The translations under genes were made by a program, and so were the position numbers. DNA of 64,000 nucleotides from Anthopleura xanthogrammica. Its lineage: Eukaryota; Cnidaria; Anthozoa; Actiniaria; Actiniidae. Every line of letters begins with the position of its first letter. The stretch's first letter is position 1. Below the pieces are notes generated by a model. The model worked only from the letters and a program-made list of their open reading frames with translations, was not told the origin of the DNA and made no database searches. The stretch lies in the NCBI GenBank assembly GCA_964019055.1, contig OZ025213.1, positions 11,791,702 through 11,855,701 of the forward strand. Reading direction: 5' to 3'. Shown here one piece after another: positions 35,496 to 49,300 of this stretch.

Positions 35496-36394
35496 CTGGC
35501 ATTTTTTAGCGAGTGGCAAAGGCAAACCAAACCGTGTGGCTGACAACAACTATTGAGCATGTGCAATTAGGGGCGATTATACCACAGACCAGCTATCATT
35601 TCAAGTTGACTTTGCTTGTAAATAACCACATTTAAGAGGCGTCATACATTGTACATGCAGCATTCAAGTATGCCAATAGCCTCACAATGACAATTCTATT
35701 ATGGTTTGACAATCCAATGCAATCACTCTCTTAAATAGTAGACCCCATCACTGACAACATACCTTGAAAATAGCTGTAGAAAACTATTAAATCAAAAATA
35801 AGTAAAATTGTTTAAATTATATGTAATATGATTGCCTTAATATTTGAATCTTAATTGTACCTTGATCAACAAATATTAATTCTTAAAGATTTGTTTAAAA
35901 ACATCAAATGCCATTTTAAAATTATATATTTTTTCCTAGCATTTTTTCTGATAATAATTCTATTAATATTCCCTATTTATATAGATATTTATTAATATAA
36001 TTGAAAGGAAATGTTAATACCCTAGCATTTGATGTGTTTATCAAATCTATATTAATGAAGTCTGATGCTGTATTACTGATAAACATAAGAATTAAAATGT
36101 TGACTATTAAAGCTTATTTGTTGTAAAATTATACTTGATGAAAACCCTGTGTGTTAAAAATATTTTCTCCAAATTTTTTTTCTCCAACGGGAAAAACATT
36201 TCTTTCATTCACTCCAGAACCCTTGCACAAATCAAGGGTATTTGCTAGATCAAAGACTAGTGTGTGTGTCGGGAGGGGGGGGGGGGGGGCGTCGAAGCCC
36301 TCATCTACGGTTCGATTACGGTTTACGGGGTTGGGACGATCCCCCCCTCCACCGAACCACACCTAGATCTGCTGCGCTGCTAAGCTACGGACAA

Positions 36395-36560
36395 ATGGCC
36401 GGTGCAGCATTGCGCGCAACGTTGCAGGCAATCGATGTTGCGAGCCATGTTATACGACGCAATTTGTTGCAAGTAATGTTGCTGAGGTAGTAAACGATCT
36501 TACTTCAGCAACATTGCCCGCAATATTGCGCGTAAGCAATGTTGCACCGAGTTTTTCAAT
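36395..36560. repeat. Inverted-repeat family K, copy 2
   Basis: GGCCGGTGCAGCATTGCGCG and CAACGTTGCAGGCAATCGAT face ACATTGCCCGCAATATTGCG and GCAATGTTGCACCGAG. It shares the ACTTCAGCAACATTGC core with 35320-35495. Confidence 0.65.
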
Positions 36561-37061
36561 GAAACACATTAGACCAAGTCATTCTGGCAGATGACTTTCT
36601 TCCAGGTTGAAACTTTCTTCCAGGTTGGAACTTTCAACGGCATTCTAGAAGCTAAGCAGAACGGTGATTTGGAATTTTGTCAATCAAAGACCTCTAGAAT
36701 TTTTCTACTTTGAATTTCAATTAGATTAACAGTTCAGTAATAAAACCCGAAAAATATAGAAATACTGTGAAAAAAATCCATACAAATATTTTAAAACGAC
36801 AAAGATAAGCGTAGAAACCAAAACAAGGTACTTTGTGAAGAATAACTCTGTTTTTTGACGAAAATTAAAATCAATTAAAACCATTAAACTGCCAGAGTTC
36901 TTGTTGCCAAAACAAAACGGGCAAGAACGAAAAAATAATAATTTCTGCGTCAAAAAATATTGCAGCATTTTTTTTTTGATTAAACGCCTTTAAAAATACA
37001 CTTAACGCTTGCGTAATTAAAGGATTTAATGGTCGAAAGAATAGCTTTGTTTTTGGCTTTT

Positions 37062-37068
37062 TGTTTAC
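37062..37068 (+). promoter_or_regulatory. Forkhead-type site upstream of the dynein gene
   Basis: TGTTTAC, complement GTAAACA, lies about 315 bases upstream of the dynein ATG. It fits the FOXJ1 consensus of motile-cilium genes. A GTTGCC half-site at 36903-36908 resembles half of an RFX X-box, but no full X-box was found. Confidence 0.3.
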
Positions 37069-37382
37069 AACAATATGGGCTAAACTCTGAATTACTTCAA
37101 ATTGATTTAATAGAACGCGCGCTTTTTCTCCGTGTCAATGCAAAGGTGCCAAAATTCATAAGTCATTCATTAATAATTAATATTACAATATCTTGGAAAC
37201 GGCTGGCATCATGCCTTGTAAGTCAGAGAGAAAAGTAAATAAAACTCAAAAATGAAGCGGATTTAGTAGGATCATCAGTTCGCTCTTCTTGTTGCGGATT
37301 TTGAAGGATTTTAAGAGAAGCTTCCTTCGAAGATGAACTCGTGTTTTCTAAAGAAGAAGGACAAGTGACAGAACTTCGAAAC

Positions 37383-40300
37383 ATGGCGACGACACGAGAC
37401 AAAACAGAGGTAAAAATCTTCCCCTAAGTTTAAGAATTATGGTCTCCAAAGTAACATTTGTAAAGCTTATTTAACAGTTTATAAGTCAAACTTTTAATAA
37501 TCCAAGAAGATAGGAAATTTCGTCCTAAAAACCGCAAATTATCACTCAAGTTGAAGAAGCCAATAACTAAATGTTGTTTAGCTAGCTTGGCACAATTCAA
37601 TTTGCTTTTAACACGGACATAATAGTACAAAAGGGTCATCGACTAGAAATAATCATAATTTCTCTCCCTGTAGCCTTCTTCTTGAGCCTATTTGGTCATA
37701 AATAGAGCTAGTAATTCTGCGGTATGAACGTTTAGAGTTTCAATGCTAATGTAATTGTGGAAGGTTTCATAATACTGACACTGTATTTTATGTTAGCAAC
37801 TGTTACCTTAATAACAATTACTGCCCTCCTACACCTAGAACCATAGCTTCTAATGCTTGTATTTATCTCTATAGCTCGTTCAGGACAATTTTAACCGCTT
37901 TTCCTTCTAAACTACCGATTTTATGGGTGAAATTACGAGTACCTTACAACATTTATTGACTTGCTAAAAGTTACAACTTATAAAATTAAACTTGAATTTT
38001 AATTTCGTGGTTACACAACAAAGACCACACGAAAAAACCTATACCCGTTTCCGCTATTTATTTTTATTCCAAGCAAAGTAAATAAATAAAACACTCTGTA
38101 TATTAAGACTTTTTTCAGATATTTTTATATTTTTTTAGTAAGAAATATTGTTTAATTTTGAACCAAAAATATAGTGTATTTTGGTCGTTATAATGAACTT
38201 ATAGTATCCATAGTGACCAGCGTTAACAAAAAATTATGACTACATTTATTACATTTATTGTCTCCCTCTAGAAAGGTTGGAAATTAAAGGAAAATACATC
38301 TTAAATGAAGAAAATTTTCCCTAAGAATGACCCCCAAAATTTTGACGTATTTTTTTTTTGGCAATTTAAGTTGAATTCTTGAGAAAATGATGAATTAGTT
38401 GCCTGTAAGACATTCATTTCAAGGTCTTAAATAGCCTTAAGTGAGATTATTAGCTATGTATGAGTTTGTATTTTTAATGTTACTTGTCAATTTCTGCAGA
38501 AGATATGAACCCCTGTCGTGACCCCCCCCCCCCCCTTGAGACTCACACTGTTGTGTTGAAAGACGAGTTATCGATACCTTTAAACATGCATATGCTAAAT
38601 TAAAAATTTGATAATGTATAATAACACACATTGAGATTTAATAAAAGTATCTAGTGAGAAAGATATTCGTGATTTTTATTTATGAATAAATGTGGCGATA
38701 AATCTAGCGATTTTCAATGTTATAGTTGAGTGATCATACACGCTCCACACCGCAATTAGGTGCGGGTGATACTATTATTCTGTAATTGTATAATTACAAA
38801 TGTGTTGTATATCAGACAATACATACTGCATCCGGAACCATTGACCATAACATGACGATGTAAGAATCTTCTTTTTTTTTATGTTGTTCCTCTCAACCAG
38901 AACAAATTATACCTATTTCAAAAAAGGTTGTTGGTTGGAGCTGAAATCCAAGACCAAAATGAAATGTGGGCTGTACATGTGAGCTGTGAATTTAAATGTG
39001 AAGCAAAATGATAGTTGTTTTGTCTTTTAAATTAGTAGTTCGCAACAAGTTAATTTCTAAATAGGCCGCCACCTTTGAGCTTGGTCTCAGATTTCAGACC
39101 TCCAACCTATTTTTAAAATATTTTAAAATATGTGTTATACATTGTAAGTCAATGCATTTTTGACTTAATTAATATTTCATCTGTCCTTCCTTCATATTTT
39201 TTTGTTAGTGGGTCAAGGGGTCGTAAATTTATCCAAAGGGGTAAGAATGTTTATACATTGGTAGCATTATTTGTTTCAAAATTTCAAAACACTGCAAACT
39301 CAAATTGAAAATATATTTTTTCATTTTTAAAATTTTAGGTTAATGTTGGTGAAAATGAATCCAAGAAAAGACCAACCATATTTGATCACCTTCCGCCACT
39401 CAGTGTCCCGCAGGTAAGATAAGTAGTCCCCTTCACATTTCCTTGCGCCATCTTGAAAGGTAGCCATGGCTTTGCATCGAAGCGAGACATAAGGTTACCT
39501 TGCAATGATAGGGACCTTCACCTTATGTCTTGCTTCAAAGCAAAGGCATGGCTACCTTTCAAGATGGCGCAGAGAACTGTGAAGGGGACCATTAAGATGT
39601 GTAATGACCACCTCCCTGGTAATGACCAAGTGGATTTTTATATGAGATTTGAAAATGTGAGAAACTTGGAGTTATACTGTAGTTGTGCCGTATTTCCTGT
39701 TAGCAAATCAAGGCACTGTGATTGGATGAAATGTAAAGAAACAATAGGAAGCATGTCATAGTTTAATGTCATAGCATGCTGTGAGTCAGCACCATATGTT
39801 TCCTGCTCTTGTGAAAACTACCTTGGGAAGCCACTTCAATGTAATGTATGTCATAGTTGTAGTCTCAGCTGAGGCTGAAGCATGATGATGAGAAGAAAAT
39901 GTTACACAAGCTGAAATAGTTTCAAATCTGCAACATAATATAATGTTATAATTATTACCATAGCCTGCATACAGCGAGAGACCCAAGATAGTAGAGTATG
40001 GTGCATATACTAAAGCATCGCCGACCAAGGAAAAGCAGTATTACAGACATGCCAGGTAACGGGAATATTATTTTCCCTTATACACAGCCTCTATCCCCCA
40101 CCATACCCCCCTTGGAAATTTCCATCAGTCCTCTTTGATGGAGGCATTGATATTTTGTTCTGGGACTATCTACAATTTATATAAGGCTAATTTCAACAGC
40201 AAATTTATTGTGAATTAAATATTTTTTCCCATATTAAAGATTTGCTAGGGAAGCACAGTGGGCGTAGTGGTGAGAGTGCTCATCTCTCACCAATGTGACT

Positions 40301-43300
40301 GGGTGCAAGTCCTGCCAGCCTTGGTGTCATATGTGATCGAATAGTTGCTTGTTGGTTTTCTCTTGTGCTTTGAGGGTTTTCTCTGGTTTCTCTGGTCTTT
40401 CATCCCACTGCAAAAATCAACTTCTAAATTCCAATTCCAATCCAGTGGAAGAAGAGCCACTTTGTGGAATCCACTGTTAATTCCCATTCCATTCCCATTT
40501 GCTCTGTGTATTTTCCATAACATTTCCCATTTACTTCTCATTTTTCTTCTCATTTTTGCTTTCTTTTTCCCCTCTTGTTTAGTGATTCTGTGGCTAACAA
40601 TTACACACCTTCGGCTCAAAGCTTGTCAACCAACATGATATACAAGCACAAGGCGAACAGGAGTGCGCCACCTACTCGAAGGAACCGTACAATTAACAAG
40701 AAAAAACAGGAATATGTGGTTGAAGAAAACATAAAGGTCCTACACACTGGTCCACAATCTGCACCAGGGACATATTCTATGCTATCCGAGAGTACCCCAG
40801 GTAACATGTCCAAGAGCCCAGGAGGTACCTATAACACAGGGTTCATAACCAAGGGACGTTATCGTTCCAACCAAGCCAGCCCCACGAGAGGAATGAGATC
40901 AAAGAGTGAAGCCGATCAAACAGAGACTAAAGAGATCGGACTTGATAGTTCAGTTCTGTCACACAACAAACCACCCAGGTTAAAGAGAGTGCAGTCTGCA
41001 GGTCATGCTGAGTCACGCACGCCAGCTACTTTATCTGATGTGCGTGACAGTGGCATTCATGACTTTGATGAACCTTTTAGTGAATCTCCAAACTCGAAAC
41101 GAACCAGAGTAGCATGGGGGTCCACCCAGGGAGCGACTAAATCGACGATCGAAGAGACGCCGGTAGAAATGGACTCATCTGACAAGACACCTGATGCGAG
41201 AACAAATGGTATCCATCGCGATGCGTCGTCTATAGGAGCCAGTAATGGCAGAGAATATGATGAAGAAACCATTTCTGTGCTAAATATCGTTTTTCCTCCC
41301 GCGTCAACGCCGACGCTCGGTCTACCCAGAGCTGTGGCTCCGCCAGAGTCTCAAGAAAAAAGGTAAGCTAAGAGATTCTTGAAACCTTCAAATTTTATCG
41401 ATGCCCTCTGGGCTGATTGTAGTCAGGTTACGACTAACACGATAACCATTCTTTATGGGAAGCCATTTCAATGTTACGGCATGTCGTACCGCGTACGTGC
41501 TGTAAGTCAGTACCGTACGTTTCCCATCCATACGATAACCATTCTTATGGGAAGCCATTTCAATGTTACGGCATGTCGTACCGTGTACGTGCTGTAAGTC
41601 AGTACCGTACGTTTCCCATCCATACGATAACCATTCTTATGGGAAGCCATTTCAATATTACGGCATGTCGTACCGTGTACGTGCTGTAAGCCAGTACCGT
41701 ACGCTTCCCATCCATACGATAACCATTCTTATGGGAAGCCATTTCAATGTTACGGCATGTCGTACCGTGTACGTGCTGTAAGACAGTACCGTACGTTCCT
41801 CACTCATACGAAAACCGATGTATTTTCATAAATCCTTTTTGTATTTTTTAGGTATTATAATTTGGTGGAGAATGCTATTGGTGCTAAGATGGTGGCTCCT
41901 TTAAGTGAAGAATTTAAGAAAAGCACTCACAACTTCGTCCCAAATAAACTGCGAGAAAGCTTCAAAGAAACACTTCGACAACTCGACAAGGTATTCCAAA
42001 CTCCACGAAAGTCATGACCATCAGTTGCGCAGATTATTGTTTTAATTCGTTGCGCAAACGTTTTACTACCTTAACCCCACTTCCGAGATATGTTTCGCTT
42101 GTCACTCACAAAGGATTCAGTACGAGGCTCCGTGTTAAATTAATTTTATTCTTTTCTCCTGTCATGAATCACTGAGCATTTAGCGCGAGGCCTCACGTTC
42201 AAACCTTTGTGTCTTCATTCTTGACTCTCATGGAAATGGTTGGTGAATGTTGTTCATTTCCCTTTAGGAAATGGAAGAAAATTACATCCAAAGTGTTAAA
42301 CAAGGAATCCTGGATTACGTGTTGTTGGACCCGTCTGAACAGAGAAGATTGGGTCTGCATATGCCCGAAGCCGTGAGTATTTAAACCCTTTACTATGTCG
42401 TGATGATAAGTCAATTAGACCCTCTGTTAAGCGGCCACCCTCGTGGAATTGTCAAGTGATCGCTTTATAGAGGTTTGGTCGGTTAACAGAGGTATGATGT
42501 ACTGCGTAAAACCCTCTTTTGAACTGGCTGCTAAATAGACCTCTTTAGCTTGGGCGTAATGTTTTCCCATTTCAGACCACGTGTCATTCCCTAGAGTATC
42601 ATTTTTTTGTTTAATGGTTGCACACGAGAAGACACATGAACATTGATACAACTCATACAAAGAATCCTATTCTCGAGAATGACACTTGGTCTGAAATGGG
42701 AAAACATTACGCCCAAGGTAAAGAGGTCTATAGAGGTTGGTTGCTGTACAGAAGTATAAATTACTGCAACAAAAAAAACCTCTGCGACTTTGGCTGCTTT
42801 ATAAATTATAGAGGTTCTACTGTATTAACTCTCTTTCTCTTGTTTGTCTTGTCCAAGGTTATGTATCCAGCTGGTCGTGATAGCTTCCCATGGCACGACA
42901 CTGTTGTTTCTTGTAGGGAGTTTCTAATGAACGGTCTCTTCATCACCCACCCAGTACTTAAAGAACTACTTTTCTTGTGGCATACACAGTAAGTATATCT
43001 TACTCTGGATCTTCACGCTCGCGATCGAAGCTAGCGAGGAAAAGAATAATGGTGCATACTAATGTGCATCCAAAGCCTGTTCAATTTGAGTTGCGCCAAA
43101 AGCGCATGCCAAAGGTGTGGTAATACGAGCAACAAAATCAGCTAACTTGTCGCGCAACATTGTTTTTTGCACGACTTAACTTTGTTACAGAAATACTCTC
43201 TGCAACAACAAAAATTTGTTGTGCGCGGGGTGGTGATACGAGCAACCTTCGTACTGCAACTTGCGACGCAACAAAGCTGCGCAACAATTAAGTTGCACGA

Positions 43301-46300
43301 TTTTGTTGCTCGTATTGCCGCACCTGAAGTGACGCGTAAAAATCTTGGAAAAAACGCGCAAATACTAACCAGCATTATATTACATCCATCTTTCCATTTA
43401 CCCCTAAAATTTTTATTTGCTGCTTTACAACCCTAGGCAGAAACAATTGCCACCAGTTCTAGTTATTCTAGTATCATCTTTTTTATCCTTCTAATGGACT
43501 TGTGACTGTGTTAGGTATTCAGAGCTGCGTCTGATAGACATCCCAGGGATAAAGGCATCCCTTCCAATGACAGTAGAACAACTACTTCAGCACGTAAACC
43601 AGTCGTGTGAAGACGGCGCATCCATCCTGAGAAACAAGTGGATCCCCTCGTGTGTTAAGATCATCAGTGATAACAGAGACGATGTGGAGGTTGTCATGCC
43701 TGAGGGCGAGGTAAGGAAGGTCATGGATGCAAATAAAATTACTTTAAATTACAGTCTGTTTGTTTGCGGCCTCTTAGGGTCGTTACGCTCCGTCACGCAA
43801 CGCTCTCTTAACTCGTTATATGGAGAAAGAGATCGCATATAAGAATAGATGGATTATGTCTTATCAGCAGCATAACTCAAATCCCGTTCTACGCCTGTAT
43901 TTTTTCAGGCCTCAGCAGAATAACGTATTCTGTAAAGAAATCTTACGTGACAAACCATAAGCGGTAGCCAAGGATAATTACTGAAAAAGCAGATTTCTGA
44001 CTACTTTTGAAGGTTAAATTTGAGCCCACGATGTGCGCGCGCATAAAAACCTATCAAAACAGCATAATAAATTTCAACATTTTATTGAGGAGCCATACGC
44101 GTATTGAACTTCAACAAGGCAAAACCCTCAAATTTGTGTCCCATGTTCCGTGCCCTATGTTCCGTATTTCATACAAAATCTACCTCATTAATGAGAGTTT
44201 TTGTTCTTTAATAGGAACACAGGACTCAAGCTATGGATCGCTTCTTCGCATCTGTTGCCTGCTTGATGTCCAACAATCTGCGAAGTACTGTTTACGCATC
44301 GATCAAAGATTTTCTGGCGTTCATAGAGACATACAAACAAGGCAATGACTACGAGGGAGACTTCGAGAGATGTTTACCTGTCTTGCCGCAACTTCTCGTC
44401 CTGACTGTCGTGAGTATTTTAATTCTCGTTCCCAGAGCCTGGGAGTTTGAGTTGAAGTTTTTTAAGCTGTTATAAATCACTTTTATTTTGCGCGCTATGT
44501 TTTGCAAAGGAAGAGCTTCTCCTAACACTATAACGCTCACATTTTTTTCGTGTTCTGCCAATCCCCGCGTACTCAACTGCATACAGCACACCCACGAGTT
44601 TTCCATAGTGTATGATACTGTATATCTTATGAAGTGGTCACTTTTAAGAAGCGCATGGTATATCAGAGTACAACGCACATTATTGAACAAATAAATGACG
44701 CTGAATATAGGTATCTTCTATACACCTTGGAGTGTATTTTTTTTTATATCAGTAGCTAGTCACTTTTAGGAAGCGCATGGTCTATCAGAGTACAGATCAC
44801 GGAATATTTGTCATGTTATATTGTAATAGAATGTTCAATCCAATTCCGCCCTCAGATCCCAGACATGGATGACCAAACAGTAGCCTTCGATCCGCGATTT
44901 TCTGACATAACGGAATCCTTGTTCCTGATCATCGACAATATTGTCACTAGCGTGCGTTCCTTAAAGCGCGTGGAACATCAACTGTTCTATGAAGAGGAGT
45001 GGATGAAAAACCGGTTTATTTCGAGTGTACAGCTAGATGAAGAACGTGTACTGGACGCTAAAGCTAGGCTTGCTGTGGTCGTGGACAAAAATACCAAGGG
45101 GCCAATGAAGTAAGAATGAAAAATGGCATCTCATTTTGATCTTCCGTTTTATCCCAACTCTTCATTTTCTAATTTCTCCTTCAGTTAGATTTAAGTTTCT
45201 ACCTATTCTGTCAGTAAAGTGAGAGGTTTGGGCTCATACAAATGACCCCCCAATATTGTGTGGACAATAACGAGGGCCACAGTTTTGTTAGCCACTGGCT
45301 GTTAAAGTGTATTTGACATGAATTTTATTTGGTCGTTTCAAGAAGTATTAGAGGTGCTGAATTCGATTCCAATATCGAAATAACGATTGAAAGAACCAAA
45401 AACCATTTTTGAGTATTGGTATAGTACAAGGCAAATGACGTCACAAGGCCTAGTGATATGGTCATTTTTCAAGGCATATAGCACGATTTCAAAACAAAAA
45501 TAGCGCTTGCAAAAATGTTTTTCATTAATCATACTATATGCCTTAATTGAAAAATGCACTCAGCGCGCGACCAAATGACCACTTACGTTGCAAGAAGAAT
45601 CGAATACTTTTAATCGTATTTTCTTCGCGTTTACCACAGATTCAGGTCTGTCTACGAGTTTTATCGCTACCTGCTTAACCGAGATTCCGATAGAAGAACT
45701 TCAAACTTCATCTCCGGTGACCACACCCTATCCCAGTACGGCAGAGAGTTGGAGAAGCTGTATGTGTTGAAACGCGCTGCTGCTTCCATGGATCTGTCAA
45801 TCCCCATGGAACTCTTTGTCCTTGACTGTAGTAGCATCAATGAGGTGAGTTTACATTATGTTCTTTCTTAATCACTGTCTTAGCCTGCGTTGTACGCGTT
45901 TCTGGTCGGAGATGGGAAGGCTTCCCGACCAGCAACGCCTGCAATGCAGCCTATCGCTAGCTGTCACGCCTCAGTTGACTGTCCAATATGGTCTGTTCTG
46001 TTAAGTCGCTAACTTGTTGTCCGTCTTACATATATCTAATATTGAGGTTCGATCCAGAGTTTGTCGAGTGGTCGATAAATAGAGGTTTTTATACTCAATA
46101 GAGCTATATCTTAGTGTAAAGACCCTCTTTATAGGACTTTGATAACTGGTCGCTAAATAGAGGTTGGTCGGTTAACACAGGTTCTACTTTCATATACTGA
46201 CAAATTCCATGGATTTTCAGTTTTTAATGAAGCGTGCAGGGGACCTTGTAGATGTAATGCTGACACACCTGATGAAGAAGAGTTCAACGTTCAACCGATC

Positions 46301-49300
46301 GATCTGCAGCCAGTACGACCATATAGTGATCAGAATAACAACGCCGGCCAAAACAACAGATGAACTGGTAGATTTAGAAAACTACATCGAGAACCTGAGA
46401 ACTGGGCCGTTGTTACAGCTGAAGGTGAGTTCTCGTGATGTCTGACCACGTGATGTCTGGTCACGTGATATGTCTGGCCACGTGATGTTTGGTCACGTGA
46501 TGCAATCACGTGAGGAGACACGAAGGAAGTTACCTCTTTTGGTTTGCTTGTAATTAGCTCATATATGTCACTGTACGTCCATCCATCCCTCGAGGGATTC
46601 ACTTACTTATCCATCTTCCCACCAACTGACCCATACATTTATTCATTCATCCACATCCATCCATTCATCCATAAATCCATCCACCCACCCATCCATCCAT
46701 CCATCCATCTACTATTCACTCACGCATCCATCCATCCATCCATCCATCCATCCATCCATCCATCCATCCATCCATCCATCCATCCATCCATCCATCCATC
46801 CATCCATCCATCCATCCATCCATCCATCCATCCATCCATCCATCCATCCATCCATCCATCCATCCATCCATCCATCCATCCATCCATCCATCCATCCATC
46901 CATCCATCCATCCATCCATCCATCCATCCATCCATCCATCCATCCATCCATCCATCCATCCATCCATCCATCCATCCATCCATCCATCCATCCATCCATC
47001 CATCCATCCATCCATCCATCCATCCATCCATCCATCCATCCATCCATCCATCCATCCATCCATCCATCCATCCATCCATCCATCCATCCATCCATCCATC
47101 CATCCATCCATCCATCCATCCATCCATCCATCCATCCATCCATCCATCCATCCATCCATCCATCCATCCATCCATCCATCCATCCATCCATCCATCCATC
47201 CATCCATCCATCCATCCATCCATCCATCCATCCATCCATCCATCCATCCATCCATCTTAATTCTGACCCGGCTCCGTTTATATATTTTCTCTCTCATCAG
47301 GCACTGTTAGAAGAAGCTGCTGATTTGTTGATGTTCCTGATGGATCACACGTTTCTCCAAGACGATCATCTGAGGCTTAACGAAACAACGTTCACTTGGC
47401 CTGAGCGCATTTTACCCATGGTGGAAATGAGGTACGGCAATTGCATTACAGATTACCAATGTGATTTAAGATTATTGTCATAATATTCGCCAAAAATTAT
47501 GGAAATCTGTGACATTCTGCTCTGAACCAAAAGAGATGCGTCAAAATTTTACGGTGCCTTGACATTCAAATGGCTTCCGCTATGAACCAATTAAAATGCG
47601 CTAAACAAATTTTGCGGTACCTTGACACTCAAATGGCTTCTGCCTTGAACAAACCAAAAGGAATGATAGCCTCACGGTGCCTTGACATTTAAATGGCTTC
47701 TTGTGTGAACCAACCAAACGGCATAAAAGCCTCACGGGGGGCTTGACGCTCAAGTGGCTTCCGCTATGAACGAATCAAAACGTGTGAAAACGTGGACCAA
47801 CCAATCACAATGCACCTTGTAGACACACAATCATGTTTTTTCTTCTCCAACAGCAATATCTGCTAGTCTTATGAAAAAGATTTGACTTTTATTTTTATTA
47901 TTACAGTGAAAACCGTATTCAACGTGAACACGACACGGCGGTACAAAGACTTTTCGATTGGCTCACAAAATTCGAAAAACAGCTCAATGAGACCCTGGCG
48001 AGTATCAAGGACTTTCATACAAAGGACAGGCTCTCTGAATCGAAAACATATTTGAACCAGCTGGATGACCTACAGATTAAAGTACTGGAATTCTTAGACG
48101 AGGTAAGAAAAAATCCGCTAGCTTGCGCGCGCAAGAAACAAGGGAGGTGTAGTGGTAGTGCACTCACCTCTCACCTAGCTCTGGGTCTCGGATTTGATTC
48201 CTTAGCTCGATGTCACATGTGAGTAGACTCAGCCCAGAAGTTATTTCAGGGTTCAATCTGTGAGTTAGCCATGCCCTGACTTAAATCAGCCCAGAAGTTG
48301 TTTCAGGGTTCAATCTGTGAGTTAGCCGTGCCCTGACTTAGATCAGCCCAGAGATTGTTTCAGGGTATTGATAAAATTTGAATTCCTCCGTCCTCCAGTC
48401 ATTACCTCAATATGTTATCAACTGTTTGTGCAAACAGCGGAAGCGAATCAATAAAGAGGAAGAACTTCTCGGTCAAGAGAATCGGAGTCCCTTCCCACAG
48501 ATCCAGGAGATCATCGACGCAAAAGAACCATTCGACAAGCTATGGCGCGCGGTTGTTAAATTCCATACTCGACAAGACCAGTGGCTAACGGGTGCAATAG
48601 TGCAGTTGAACGCTGAGGAAATCGAAGAAGAGGTATGTGGAAAAGTAATAGAATTGAGAAAAATTTATATCGAGGTACGAAACTGGCAGTGATAGAAGCC
48701 AACATTACTCCTATCCTGTTCCTCTCTCTGCTTTGGCGTTTCTCGTTTTTTTTCTTTGGCGGGCTACCTGTGACGTGACCGGGGGAACCCTCCTCCCTCC
48801 TTTATAATACAGGGATCCCAAATTCCAAAAAATGTAAAAAAAACCCAGAAGATTCTGAATACTGCGCAATGTGACCGAGGGAGACTGACACAGGTATCCC
48901 AATCGCCAAAAAAGTAACTGTGGAAAAGAATTGTTTTTGCCCAATAGAAACTGAGAAAGCTGTGCACTATTCTAGCTGCCAAGTCGAGCTAAAAAATCAT
49001 CTACGTCTAAGAAAGATATTTATATTTGTAATTTCAGGTGTCTGAGTTATGGCGCACAAGTTACAAACTAACCAAAGAATTCGCCCACCCTGAGTTCCGT
49101 GGTCCTTTGCGCGTCGCGTCTACCATCAAAGCGAGGCTAGAGAACTTCAAGATTAACATGCCTCTCATCAGCGCGCTGTGTACTCCAGGAATCAAGACCA
49201 GACATTGGGATATGATGAGTGTGAAGGTAAGTCTCATCCACGCTGATCATACACACTGATAGAGATAACTTTAATAGACTTCTTCGGCTTGGGTTTCATG

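Larger units (their letters stand above)
34600..37382. other. Spacer between IFRD and the dynein gene
   Basis: About 2.8 kb, AT-rich. It holds two related inverted-repeat elements (35320-35495 and 36395-36560) and a poly-G tract with flanking C-rich arm (36269-36350). No canonical AATAAA was noticed close after the IFRD stop. No coding exon is supported. Confidence 0.5.

Noticed and set aside
36129..36366. Pro/Gly-rich frames near the poly-G patch
   Set aside because: They come from the GGGG/CCCC tract and flanking repeat; there is no start or splice support.
41432..41815. CRISPR-like regular repeats
   Set aside because: The 92-bp units are directly tandem with no unique spacers, and the context is a eukaryotic intron.
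46544..47297. Open frames of His-Pro-Ser-Ile (plus) and Trp-Met-Asp-Gly (minus) repeats, up to 238 codons
   Set aside because: Translation of the TCCA microsatellite, which is open in several frames of both strands.
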